Notes: a model not told the origin generated them from the sequence alone. A stretch of 64,000 nt of DNA from Salinisphaera sp. T31B1 (GCF_040361275.1 NZ_APNH01000001.1:1399001-1463000), one strand, 5' to 3'; counted from the first letter of the stretch, positions 26,716 through 35,156 are shown. Numbers and translations: made by a program.

Positions 26716-27723
26716 TCAGCCAGCGCCGACCGCGCGTCGGATCATCGCGGGCAGCTGCAGTTCGATCCGATCGATGTCGTCCTGGAACTTCAGCAGCACG
26801 TTGAGCGTTTCGCTGACCCATTCGGCATCGAGCTGTTCGACATGCAGCAGCAGCAGGGTGCGCGCCCAGTCGATCGTTTCGCTGATCGCAGGCGCCTTGC
26901 GCAGATCCATCTCCCTGAGCGCCTGTACGAAGGCCACCAGCTGGCCCCGTAATGCCGCCGGTATTTCGGGCACGCGCGTACGGATGATCTGTTCCTCCAG
27001 TCGCGCGTCCGGAAAGGGGATGTACAGATGCAGACAGCGGCGCTTGAGCGCATCGGAGACTTCACGCGTGTTGTTCGACGTAAGGAAAACGATCGGCGGC
27101 GGGCCGGCGGCGGCAATGGTGCCGATCTCGGGCACGGTGACCTGATAGTCCGACAGCATCTCCAGCAGCAGCGATTCGAACTCTTCGTCGGATTTGTCGA
27201 TCTCGTCGAGCAGCAGCACACTGCCCTCGCGCTCGCGCAAAGCCTTGAGCAAGGGCCGTGGCTCGAGGAAGGCCTCGGAGAAGAATATATCGTCGTGCTG
27301 ATGCAGGCGCTGCACGGACTCCGCCAGACCGCGCGCCCCGCCCAGCGCATCGTCGATCTGGTCCTTGAGCACCTGGATGTACATCAGCTGCTTGCCGTAC
27401 TTCCATTCGTACAGCGCCTTGGCTTCATCGATGCCTTCGTAGCATTGCAGCCGGATCAGCGGCAGGCCGAGCATGCGCGCGGTGGTCTTTGCGAGTTCGG
27501 TCTTGCCGACGCCGGGCGGACCTTCGACCAGTACCGGCTTGCGCAGATGAAACGCCAGGTAGACCACGGTAGCGATGCGGCTGGAACCGATATAGGCGTG
27601 TTGCGCCAGGCCGGCCGATACCTGATCGACAGAGGCCATGGCTGCGCTGGACGGGGCAACTAAGGGTTCGGTCACACAGGGCTCCGGTGGAAGATCGGCC
27701 GTATCGATAATGGCGGCCATCAT
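26716..27723 (-). CDS. MoxR family AAA+ ATPase
   Basis: A 335-residue ATPase from the ATG at 27723; a shorter start at about 27633 is also possible. Walker A is GPPGVGKTELAKT, Walker B LLLDEIDKSDEEFESLLLEM, and the sensor region is FLTSNNTREVSDALKRRCL with the arginine finger. It is transcribed just upstream of the VWA partner with almost no gap, so they are an operon. The pair remodels or inserts cofactors into partner proteins. Confidence 0.93.
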   Translation of the reverse strand: MMAAIIDTADLPPEPCVTEPLVAPSSAAMASVDQVSAGLAQHAYIGSSRIATVVYLAFHLRKPVLVEGPPGVGKTELAKTTARMLGLPLIRLQCYEGIDEAKALYEWKYGKQLMYIQVLKDQIDDALGGARGLAESVQRLHQHDDIFFSEAFLEPRPLLKALREREGSVLLLDEIDKSDEEFESLLLEMLSDYQVTVPEIGTIAAAGPPPIVFLTSNNTREVSDALKRRCLHLYIPFPDARLEEQIIRTRVPEIPAALRGQLVAFVQALREMDLRKAPAISETIDWARTLLLLHVEQLDAEWVSETLNVLLKFQDDIDRIELQLPAMIRRAVGAG

Positions 27724-27863
27724 AGCCGCCCGTACGCAGTGCCGACCAACGCGACCGGTAGCTCGAGTCGGCCCGGCCCGGGCGCTGTTCGTGCGCACGA
27801 GGTTTGCGGACACGCCTGGTGCCGCGGCAGCATGGGCGTTTCACGGTCACCAGGACAGGCCGG

Positions 27864-28814
27864 ATGCGTATCGCGCTACTCGATGATTATCAGCAGGTCG
27901 CCCGTGACCTGGCGGACTGGGACCGGCTGCCCGACGGTGCACGTCTAACGGTCTTCAACGATCATCTGGCCGACGAGGATGCGCTGGTTGACCGCCTGGC
28001 CGCGTTCGACGTGATCGGGGTCATGCGTGAACGAACGCCCCTGACACGCTCGCTGATCGAACGACTGCCGGATCTGCGCCTGATCGTGACGACCGGCACG
28101 GGTAATGCATCGATCGACGTGGCGGCGGCGCGCGAACGCGGCATATGTGTCTGCGGCACCGACTCGCTCGGTTTTGCCACGGCCGAACACACGATGGCGC
28201 TGATGCTGGCGCTGGCACGCAATCTGGTGGGCGAAGCCAATTCGGTGGCCCGTGGTGGCTGGCAGCTCGGGGTGGGGCGTGATCTGCGCGGCGCAACCCT
28301 GGCACTGGCCGGGCTGGGCCGGCTGGGCAGCGAAGTCGCCGCCCTGGGCCGGGCGTTCGGCATGCGCGTCATCGCCTGGAGTGAACACCTGAGCAGTGCG
28401 CATGCCGCGGCAAACGGGGTCGAGGCAGTATCAAAGGATCGGCTGCTGCGCGAAGCCGATTACCTGTCCATCCACCTGCGCTTGTCGCCGCGGACCGCCG
28501 GCCTGTTCGGGGCGCCCGAGTTCGCACTGATGCGGCCCCGCGCCTGTCTGATCAATACCTCGCGTGCGCCGATCGTGGATACCGGTGCCCTGCTGGCCGC
28601 GCTCGAGGCTGGCCGACCGGGTGCGGCCGCCCTGGATGTATTCGATATCGAGCCGTTGCCTGCCGACAGTCCGCTGCGCGGCCATCCGAAACTGCTGCTG
28701 ACCCCGCATATCGGCTATGTCACCGAGCCGACCTACGAGCTGTTCTATCAAGGTACGCTGGAAGCCATACTGGCCTTCGACGCCGGCCGGCCGATCCGCG
28801 AGATCACGGCCTGA
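27864..28814 (+). CDS. D-2-hydroxyacid dehydrogenase (NAD-dependent)
   Basis: The ATG at 27864 gives 316 residues. The catalytic domain starts MRIALLDDYQQVARDLADWD. The NAD-binding Rossmann motif is LAGLGRLGSEVAALG (GxGxxG) near residue 150. The catalytic residues are Arg in INTSRAPIVDTGALL (near 235), Glu in FDIEPLP (near 263) and His in TPHIGYVTEPTYELF (near 282). It oxidises or reduces a 2-hydroxyacid. Its stop is 16 bases from the convergent D-tartrate dehydratase-like stop, so the two are tail-to-tail and not in one operon. Confidence 0.9.
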   Translation: MRIALLDDYQQVARDLADWDRLPDGARLTVFNDHLADEDALVDRLAAFDVIGVMRERTPLTRSLIERLPDLRLIVTTGTGNASIDVAAARERGICVCGTDSLGFATAEHTMALMLALARNLVGEANSVARGGWQLGVGRDLRGATLALAGLGRLGSEVAALGRAFGMRVIAWSEHLSSAHAAANGVEAVSKDRLLREADYLSIHLRLSPRTAGLFGAPEFALMRPRACLINTSRAPIVDTGALLAALEAGRPGAAALDVFDIEPLPADSPLRGHPKLLLTPHIGYVTEPTYELFYQGTLEAILAFDAGRPIREITA

Positions 28815-28829
28815 GCCAACACGGCCGGC

Positions 28830-29996
28830 TCAATCCGACAGCGCCTTCATCTGGCGATACAGGTCGGCCTTGCCTTCGAAACCGATACCGGGCAGTTCGG
28901 GCAGGGTCACATGACCGTTGCGGACCTCGACGCCGTCCGGGAAACCGCCGAACGGCTGAAACAGGTCCGGATAGCTTTCGTTGCCCCCCAGGCCCAGGCC
29001 GGCGGCGATGTTCAGCGACATCTGATGGCCACCGTGGGGAATACAGCGGCTCGCCGACCAACCGTGCTCCGCGAGCATGTCGAGCGTGCGCAGGTATTCC
29101 ACCAGGCCGTAGCTGAGCGCGCAGTCGAACTGCAGCCAGTCGCGGTCGGGGCGCATGCCGCCGTAACGGATGAGGTTGCGCGCATCGGCCATGGAAAACA
29201 GGTTCTCGCCGGTGGCCATGGGGTTACGATAGTAGTTGCGCAGCATGGCCTGCAGCTCGAAGTCCAGCGGGTCGCCGGCCTCTTCGTACCAGAACAGGTC
29301 GTAGGCCGACAGCGCCTTGGCATAGGCGATCGCGGTATCGAGATCGAAGCGGCCGTTGGCGTCCACAGCGAGCTTCTGGCCGTCGCCGAGCACGCTTAGA
29401 ACAGCATCGATACGGCGCAGGTCGTCGTCGAGCGACGCGCCGCCGATCTTCTGTTTGACCACTGTGTAGCCGCGGTCGAGATAGCTGCGCATCTCGTCCT
29501 TGAGTTTCTGGTGGCCCTTGCCGGGGTGGTAGTAGCCGCCAGCGGCATAGACGAACACTTCGCGGTTCGCCCGGCCGTCGCCGTAGCGCTCGGCCAGCAG
29601 GTCGAACAGCGGCCGCTCGGCAATTTTCGCGACCGCGTCCCAGACCGCCATATCGATGGTGCCGATCGCCACCGAGCGTTCGCCGTGCCCGCCGGGCTTT
29701 TCGTTGGTGAACAGGGCGTTCCAGATACGGTGCGCATCGAGGTTGTCACCGGTGTCGTCGACCAGCGTATCCGGGTCGGCAGCCAGGACACGGGGGATAA
29801 AGCGTTCCCGCATGAGCGAGCCCTGCCCGTAACGGCCGTTGGAGTTGAAGCCGTAACCCACTACTGGCCGACCGTCGCGGATCACATCGGTGATCACGGC
29901 CACCAGGCTCAGCGTCATATGTGAAAAGTCGATATAGGCGTTGCGTATCGGCGAGCTGATCGGAACGGTCTTTTCGCGGATGTCGACGATTTTCAT
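28830..29996 (-). CDS. D-tartrate dehydratase-like enzyme (enolase superfamily, mandelate racemase group)
   Basis: A 388-residue member of the enolase superfamily that aligns well by eye with the Bradyrhizobium D-tartrate dehydratase. Shared features are PISSPIRNAYIDFS at the start, the lysine pair in VVKQKIGGAS (catalytic KxK, near 183), DANGRFDL (metal Asp), YEEAGDPLDFEL, TGENLFS, and CIPHGGHQMSLNIAAGLGLG (catalytic His). The expected reaction is D-tartrate to oxaloacetate plus water. A LysR gene is divergent from it and is the probable activator. Confidence is high for the family, moderate for the exact substrate. Confidence 0.85.
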   Translation of the reverse strand: MKIVDIREKTVPISSPIRNAYIDFSHMTLSLVAVITDVIRDGRPVVGYGFNSNGRYGQGSLMRERFIPRVLAADPDTLVDDTGDNLDAHRIWNALFTNEKPGGHGERSVAIGTIDMAVWDAVAKIAERPLFDLLAERYGDGRANREVFVYAAGGYYHPGKGHQKLKDEMRSYLDRGYTVVKQKIGGASLDDDLRRIDAVLSVLGDGQKLAVDANGRFDLDTAIAYAKALSAYDLFWYEEAGDPLDFELQAMLRNYYRNPMATGENLFSMADARNLIRYGGMRPDRDWLQFDCALSYGLVEYLRTLDMLAEHGWSASRCIPHGGHQMSLNIAAGLGLGGNESYPDLFQPFGGFPDGVEVRNGHVTLPELPGIGFEGKADLYRQMKALSD

Positions 29997-30055
29997 GGCG
30001 AGCGGTCAGTCGATGGAACGAATGCCCATCATCGGCATCCGGCGTCGGCGATGCC

Positions 30056-30075
30056 AATGCTATTTTTCTAGTATT
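30056..30075. promoter_or_regulatory. Candidate LysR box between the tartrate gene and its regulator
   Basis: AATGCTA and TAGTATT form 7-base arms with one mismatch around TTTTTC. This is the T-N11-A-like partly symmetric pattern of LysR sites and the most AT-rich point of the 110-base divergent region. Confidence 0.4.
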
Positions 30076-30107
30076 TTATGCCGCCATGGCACCGGCCGAT
30101 GAGTTCG

Positions 30108-31007
30108 ATGAATCTGTCCTGGCTCGAGGATTTCATGGCGCTGGCGGCCAGCGGCAACTTCTCGCGCGCGGCTGCGTCACGGCACATGACCCAGCCGGCC
30201 TTCAGCCGGCGTATTCGTGCCCTCGAACAATGGGTGGGCACGGAGCTGTTCGATCGCTCCAGCCAGCCCGCACGGCTCACGGCGGCCGGCGATTGGTTCG
30301 AATACACCGCGGTGGAACTGCTCGAACGCATCGCGCAGGTGCCCGCTCAGACACGCGCGGTTGCGGCGGCCGACGCGGGCGAGCTGCGCTTCGCGGCAAC
30401 CCATGCCCTGTCGTTCACGTTCGTCCCCGGCTGGCTGCAACGCATGGAACGCCGAGCCGCGGTCGGCCGGGTAAGTCTGGTCTCGGATGTGCGCCAACGC
30501 TGTGCACAGATGCTGCTCGCAGGGCAGGTGGACTTCGTGCTCGGCCATGCCCACCCGCAGGCACCCAGCGAACTCGACGCCCAGAGCTGTCCGTCGCTTC
30601 TTATCGGCGACGACGTCCTGCTGCCGGTGGCTGCAGCAAATGCGGCGGGCGAGCCGCGCTATTTGCTGACGCATGCCTCACCGGGATCGCCGATCGCCGT
30701 GCTCGGCTACAGCAACGAATCCGGCATCGGCCGTATCCTGCACATGCTCAAGGGCGACGCGCTCGAGCATGCTTCGGTGACCCGTGTCTTCACCGCCCAC
30801 CTGGCGTCGGTCCTGCGCACCATGGCCCTCGACGGCCGCGGTATCGCCTGGCTGCCGCGGACGCTGATCGCCGACGATCTGGCCGCCGGGCGTCTGAGCG
30901 TGGCCGCAGACGCCGGCTGGCATGTCGCACTGGAGGTGCGTTTGTATCGCGGCCACGGTCCGCTGGCTGCGGCCAGTGAGGCGTTCTGGCGCGACGCGCA
31001 CGCCTGA
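30108..31007 (+). CDS. LysR family transcriptional regulator
   Basis: A 299-residue regulator starting MNLSWLEDFMALAASGNFSR; an ATG at 30099 in frame would add three residues. The winged helix-turn-helix covers about 1-60 (FSRAAASRHMTQPAFSRRIR). The effector domain starts near residue 85 and is of the usual periplasmic-binding-protein fold. It is divergent from the D-tartrate dehydratase-like gene with a candidate LysR box between. It probably activates that gene in response to a tartrate-like acid. Confidence 0.9.
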   Translation: MNLSWLEDFMALAASGNFSRAAASRHMTQPAFSRRIRALEQWVGTELFDRSSQPARLTAAGDWFEYTAVELLERIAQVPAQTRAVAAADAGELRFAATHALSFTFVPGWLQRMERRAAVGRVSLVSDVRQRCAQMLLAGQVDFVLGHAHPQAPSELDAQSCPSLLIGDDVLLPVAAANAAGEPRYLLTHASPGSPIAVLGYSNESGIGRILHMLKGDALEHASVTRVFTAHLASVLRTMALDGRGIAWLPRTLIADDLAAGRLSVAADAGWHVALEVRLYRGHGPLAAASEAFWRDAHA

Positions 31008-31211
31008 GCCAACCGGAAAGGGAGGCAACTGTGCGCCGTCGCTCGCCACCTGTGCAGGGTGGCTGCCGATAGTCGCAGCGGCGCGATTGAATTCCTTGTA
31101 CTTTATCGTCCGGTCCGGCGATGGCGGCCCCGGGTGGCGAAATGGCGTGCTGATACGCGCGCGGCGGTTGCCGGGAGGCCGCCAGTCCGAGCAATACTGA
31201 ATACACAAAGC

Positions 31212-31240
31212 TTGCTGCCCGCAAAAGCGGCTGATATAAA
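31212..31240 (+). promoter_or_regulatory. Sigma-70-type promoter for the MFS-PlsC gene
   Basis: TTGCTG at 31212-31217 and TATAAA at 31235-31240 are separated by 17 bases. The -10 box is immediately followed by the inverted repeat at 31240-31256, a layout expected for repression at the start site. The AAGAGG ribosome binding site of the gene at 31273 follows. Confidence 0.6.
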
Positions 31241-31256
31241 TTGAACAGTGTTTAAT
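31240..31256. promoter_or_regulatory. Candidate TetR operator overlapping the transcription start
   Basis: ATTGAACA, a central G and TGTTTAAT make an inverted repeat with one mismatch. It abuts the -10 box of the MFS-PlsC promoter. The TetR-type gene that overlaps the 3' end of the same MFS-PlsC gene is the natural candidate regulator; binding is an inference. Confidence 0.5.
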
Positions 31257-31272
31257 TAAGAGGTTTCGCGCC

Positions 31273-33213
31273 ATGGCTTCCGGACAGTTCCAGCTGCTTG
31301 GACAGCGACGCTTCTCGCCGTTCTTCTTCACCCAGTTTCTCGGCGCGTTCAACGACAACCTGTTCAAGAACGCGCTGGTCATTCTCATTGCGTTTCAAGG
31401 CTCGTCGATGGCGGGTACCGGCATGAGCGCCGATGTGCTGGTCAACCTGGCAGCGGGTCTGTTCATCCTTCCGTTCTTTCTGTTCTCGGCGAGCGCCGGA
31501 CAGTTCGCCGACAAGTACGACAAGGCGGTGCTGATGCGGTGGATCAAGGCGCTCGAGATCGTGATCATGGCCGGTGCCGCGGCGGCCTTTGCCTTGGACA
31601 GTCTGGCGCTGCTCATGGCGCTGCTGTTCTTGATGGGGGCACAGAGCACCTTGTTCGGGCCGGTGAAATACGGCTATCTGCCGGCGCATCTGGACAATCG
31701 CGAGCTGACCGGCGGCAACGGTATGGTCGAACTCGGCACGTTCCTCGCGATTCTGTTGGGCACGATCGCCGGCGGCGAACTCGTGCATGTGGTCGGCGAC
31801 CGCACACTGATCATCGGTGCGTGCGTACTGGTAATCGCGCTACTGGGCTGGCTGGTGAGTCTGGGCATTCCGCATACGCCGGCCAGCGCGCCCGGGCTGA
31901 AATTCAACTGGAACCCGATCACCGAGACCGCGCGTATCGTGGGCTTCGCGCGCGTCGATCGCACGATCTTCCTGTCGATCATGGGCATCAGCTGGTTCTG
32001 GGCGGTAGGGGCGATCTATCTGGCGCAGCTGCCCAACTACGTAAAGGTCGACCTGGGCGGCGACGCGACGGTCGTCACGTTGCTGCTGGCGTTGTTCTCT
32101 CTGGGGATCGGCCTTGGTTCCATGTTCTGCGACCGCCTGTCCGGCGGGCGGATCGAACTCGGGCTGGTGCCCTTCGGTGCCGCCGGGCTGGTGGTCTTCG
32201 GCCTGCATCTGGCGTTTGCGAAGGTAGCGGCGCACCCGGTGCCGGTCGGCGTGATCGGCTTTCTCGGCCTGGACGGCAGCTGGCGCGTGTTGCTCGATCT
32301 CGGGCTGATCGGGCTATTCGGCGGCTTTTATATCGTGCCGTTGTATGCGCTCATTCAGGAGCGGGCACCGCGCGAACGGCTGTCGCGCATCATCGCGGCC
32401 AATAGCGTGATCAACGCGCTGTTCATGGTGATCGCCTCGCTGTATGCCGTGGCTGCGTTCAAGCTGGGGCTGAGCATTCCCCAGCTGTTTCTCACCGTGG
32501 CTGTCATGACCGCTGCGGTCGTACTGTTCATCTTCAAGCTCGTGCCCGAGTTCACGATGCGTTTCATCGTGTGGCTGCTGGTCAGCACGATCTACCGGGT
32601 GCGAGTACGGGGAATGGCGAATCTTCCGGAGACCGGCGGCGTGCTGTTGGTGTGCAACCACGTCAGTTTCATGGATGGCTTGATCCTCGGTGGCGTGATC
32701 CGGCGACCCACCCGGTTTGTGATGTACCACACGATATTCGATATCCCCCTACTGTCGTTTGTCTTCCGCACAGGTCGGGCGATTCCGATCGCGCCGGCCA
32801 AGGAGGATCCGGAACGACTGGCGGTGGCTTACGACACGATCGCGCGCGAGTTGGCCGACGGGCAGGTGGTGTGTCTGTTTCCGGAAGGCGAGATCACCCA
32901 CGACGGAGCCATGCGCGAATTCCGCAAGGGTGTCGAACGCGTGGTCGCGCGCACACCGGTGCCGGTAGTGCCGATGGCGCTGCGCGGCATGTGGGGCAGC
33001 TGGTTTTCGCGTTCGTCCGGGCAGGCGATGTCGGGCTGGCCGCGCCGTTTCTGGTCGCGTATCGAGCTTATCGCCGGCGCCCCGGTCGCCGCCCAGCGAG
33101 TCAACGCCGACGATCTGCAACGCCGGGTGCAGATCATGCTCGACACCGGTCGGCCGGTCAGTGACCCGGCGGCGGACGATGAGACGCAACCAGTCCGTCG
33201 AGATAGTGAATGA
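31273..33213 (+). CDS. MFS transporter fused to PlsC acyltransferase (LplT/Aas-like, no ligase domain)
   Basis: A 646-residue inner-membrane protein. Residues 1 to about 420 are a 12-segment MFS transporter of lysophospholipid (LplT) type (FFTQFLGAFNDNLFKNALV). From about 440 to 620 there is a PlsC-like acyltransferase with NHVSFMDG (HX4D catalytic), FPEGEITHDGAM and a later VPMALRGMWGSWF block. In other bacteria a third, AMP-forming acyl-ligase domain follows; here the protein ends after PlsC. The likely role is import and reacylation of lysophospholipids. The 3' end overlaps the TetR gene by 56 bases. Confidence 0.85.
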   Translation: MASGQFQLLGQRRFSPFFFTQFLGAFNDNLFKNALVILIAFQGSSMAGTGMSADVLVNLAAGLFILPFFLFSASAGQFADKYDKAVLMRWIKALEIVIMAGAAAAFALDSLALLMALLFLMGAQSTLFGPVKYGYLPAHLDNRELTGGNGMVELGTFLAILLGTIAGGELVHVVGDRTLIIGACVLVIALLGWLVSLGIPHTPASAPGLKFNWNPITETARIVGFARVDRTIFLSIMGISWFWAVGAIYLAQLPNYVKVDLGGDATVVTLLLALFSLGIGLGSMFCDRLSGGRIELGLVPFGAAGLVVFGLHLAFAKVAAHPVPVGVIGFLGLDGSWRVLLDLGLIGLFGGFYIVPLYALIQERAPRERLSRIIAANSVINALFMVIASLYAVAAFKLGLSIPQLFLTVAVMTAAVVLFIFKLVPEFTMRFIVWLLVSTIYRVRVRGMANLPETGGVLLVCNHVSFMDGLILGGVIRRPTRFVMYHTIFDIPLLSFVFRTGRAIPIAPAKEDPERLAVAYDTIARELADGQVVCLFPEGEITHDGAMREFRKGVERVVARTPVPVVPMALRGMWGSWFSRSSGQAMSGWPRRFWSRIELIAGAPVAAQRVNADDLQRRVQIMLDTGRPVSDPAADDETQPVRRDSE

Positions 33214-33778
33214 CCAGGTCGTCGGTCAGATGCTCGGTGGCCCGGCCGCCGACCAGGTGGAGCTTGTGTGTGAGGCTGAGTATGCAAATGCCGTGCACGC
33301 CGCTCCACAGCGCCTGGGCCGCGGCGGCGAGCGCCGCACCTTCGGTATGCGAGGCCGCGGCCAGTGGCGGCAGAATCAGATCTACCAGCCGCTGTATACG
33401 CGCATCGACATAGTCCGGGCCGACCATGTCCTCGGGCAGACGATGTTCGAAACACGCGCGCCAGCGGTTTGGGTGAGCGCGTGCAAAGGCGGCATAGGCA
33501 CGCGCGGCCTTGATCAACTGCCGCCTTGGATTGCGTTCGTCTGTCACGGCGCCTGACAGCTGGGCACCCAATGCATCGAGCGTGCGTGCGTTGACGTGCA
33601 GGACGACGTCATCGAGGTTCTTGAATATCAGGTAGAGGGTGCCCGGGGTGTAGCCGATTGCCCGCGCGATCGCGCGCGCGCTCAGGCCGGTCAGGCCCTT
33701 GTCGGCGATCAGGCGTTCGGCGGCATCCAGAATGAGTTCGGTCAGCTGTTCGCGGGTATGTTCGCTACGGCGGGCCAT
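33158..33778 (-). CDS. TetR family transcriptional regulator
   Basis: A 206-residue repressor from the ATG at 33778; a start nine bases upstream is possible. The N-terminal helix-turn-helix is RRSEHTREQLTELILDAAE with recognition helix YTPGTLYLIFKNLDDVVLHV near residues 40-60. The C-terminal region is the helical ligand-binding domain. It is convergent with, and overlaps by 56 bases, the MFS-PlsC gene, whose promoter carries an inverted repeat that this protein could bind. Confidence 0.85.
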   Translation of the reverse strand: MARRSEHTREQLTELILDAAERLIADKGLTGLSARAIARAIGYTPGTLYLIFKNLDDVVLHVNARTLDALGAQLSGAVTDERNPRRQLIKAARAYAAFARAHPNRWRACFEHRLPEDMVGPDYVDARIQRLVDLILPPLAAASHTEGAALAAAAQALWSGVHGICILSLTHKLHLVGGRATEHLTDDLVIHYLDGLVASHRPPPGH

Positions 33779-33991
33779 GGGCGACACAAGAGCAAGCGGA
33801 TCGGGCGGTCATGATCGCATCGAACGGCGTTCATCGCAGGATCGGCGGGCGCCCGCGCCGGACTCGGCGGATGATTGTTTACCCCGATTGGCAGATACTG
33901 TTCAGACATCGCCGTCGCCGGCATTGGCTCGGTTGCTGGGTCTGGCGGGGTGTGTGCCTGCGTTCGCGGATAGACAACGGAGACCAGTGTC

Positions 33992-34417
33992 ATGCGCTTC
34001 ATGTTGTTGATGATTCCCAAGGGCTACGAGAGCGCCGAGCCCGGTACGATGCCGGATGCGCCAGCGGTGACCGAGATGATGAAATACAACCATCGTCTGC
34101 AGGCGGCCGGTGTACTGCTCGGCCTGGACGGCTTGCATCCGCCGTCGATGGGCGCACGGGTTCGTTTTATCGACGGCCAGCCGCAGGTCAGCGATGGGCC
34201 GTTCGCAGAGGCCGCCGAGACGCTCGGCGGCTATTGGTTGATCGACGTCGCCTCGCGCGAGGAAGCGATCGCCTGGGCGTCGCGCTGTCCGGCCGGCGAG
34301 CACGAAATCATCGAAGTGCGTCAGGTACAGGCCTTCGAGGATTTCGCGGCCGATGTACAACAGGTGCCCGGCTTCCCGGAAATGCAGTCGCCGATGGATG
34401 ACACCGGCGCGCTTTGA
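33992..34417 (+). CDS. YCII-related domain protein (DGPF type)
   Basis: A 141-residue protein of the DGPF/YCII group (MRFMLLMIPKGYESAEPG, then SDGPFAEAAETLGGYWLID, then EHEIIEVRQVQAFEDF). This group forms small dimeric alpha-beta barrels and often lies beside ECF sigma factors. No sigma factor gene is present here. Its activity is unknown. Confidence 0.88.
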   Translation: MRFMLLMIPKGYESAEPGTMPDAPAVTEMMKYNHRLQAAGVLLGLDGLHPPSMGARVRFIDGQPQVSDGPFAEAAETLGGYWLIDVASREEAIAWASRCPAGEHEIIEVRQVQAFEDFAADVQQVPGFPEMQSPMDDTGAL

Positions 34418-34419
34418 AC

Positions 34420-34437
34420 GAACCGGCGTACCGGTTC
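34420..34437. terminator. Hairpin between convergent YCII and metal-exporter genes
   Basis: GAACCGG and CCGGTTC are perfect 7-base arms around CGTA. It begins three bases after the YCII stop and precedes the stop of the CDF gene at 34474. It may terminate either transcript, but no T-run follows. Confidence 0.45.
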
Positions 34438-34473
34438 AGCCGGTGCATGGCCCCATATTGCGTATCGGCTGGG

Positions 34474-35097
34474 TCAGTGCGGCGCGGCAGGGTGAAGGCT
34501 CGAACGCGCATCCTGCAATACCCCGATCGCCGAGTGTACGAACACGCCGGCGATCAACAGCCCGATGACGACATCCGGCCAGACGCGGCCGGTTGCGGCC
34601 ACAAGCATGGCGGCCAGCAGCACGCCGCCGTTGGCCAGCAGATCGTTGCGTGAACAGACCCACGACGAGCGCATGTTGACGTCGTCGTCGCGGTGGCGCG
34701 TCAGTAGCAGCAGACAGAGCAGGTTGGCGCTCAGTGCAAGCAGTCCGACGCCCGCCATCACGGCCGGTTGCGGTGGTTGTCCGCTGATGGCCTTGAACGC
34801 GGCCTCAGCGAGTACGATCACACCGAACAGCAGCATGAGGCTGCCCTTGAAGCCAGCCGAGACGGCTTTCCAGCGCGCGCTCCGGGCGACCACGAACAGG
34901 CTGAGCCCGTAGACGAGGCTGTCGCCCAGCATATCGAGCGAGTCGGCGAGCAGAGCGGACGAGCCGGCCAGCCAGCCGGCACTGAATTCGATGACGAATA
35001 GCGCAGCGTTTAGGCCGAGTACCAGCCACAGCATGTGCGCCTGACGTTCTCGCAGGCGCGCGATATGGGCATCGTCTTCATTGCAGCAATGAGCCAT
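34474..35097 (-). CDS. Cation diffusion facilitator-type metal exporter (short form)
   Basis: A 207-residue membrane protein from the ATG at 35097 with GGAG eight bases upstream. Six hydrophobic segments cover the whole protein; the usual C-terminal cytoplasmic domain of CDF proteins is absent. The metal-site helix is LLADSLDMLGDSLVYGLSL (DxxxD in place of the common HxxxD) and the second is SSWVCSRNDLLANGGVLLAA. A Cys- and His-bearing N-terminus (MAHCCNEDD) is a possible metal-binding element. It is controlled by the divergent MerR regulator through the 19-base-spaced promoter between them. Confidence 0.82.
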   Translation of the reverse strand: MAHCCNEDDAHIARLRERQAHMLWLVLGLNAALFVIEFSAGWLAGSSALLADSLDMLGDSLVYGLSLFVVARSARWKAVSAGFKGSLMLLFGVIVLAEAAFKAISGQPPQPAVMAGVGLLALSANLLCLLLLTRHRDDDVNMRSSWVCSRNDLLANGGVLLAAMLVAATGRVWPDVVIGLLIAGVFVHSAIGVLQDARSSLHPAAPH

Positions 35098-35125
35098 GGC
35101 CAGGCTCCGGGGAGTGATCCATGCC

Positions 35126-35156
35126 AGCATGAAGGTTAAAGTGACTTGAAGGTCAA
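35126..35156 (-). promoter_or_regulatory. MerR-type promoter (19-base spacer) driving the CDF exporter
   Basis: On the reverse strand TTGACC (35156-35151) is separated by exactly 19 bases from CATGCT (35131-35126). The overlong spacer is the hallmark of MerR-family activated promoters. It contains a partly symmetric sequence with AAGGTTAAAGTGACTTGAAGGT on the forward strand as split blocks. The adjacent MerR-type gene is divergent and would bind here. Confidence 0.65.

Noticed and set aside
34436-34663. Small reverse frame inside the CDF region
   Set aside because: Overlaps the well-supported exporter gene in another frame and lacks any motif.
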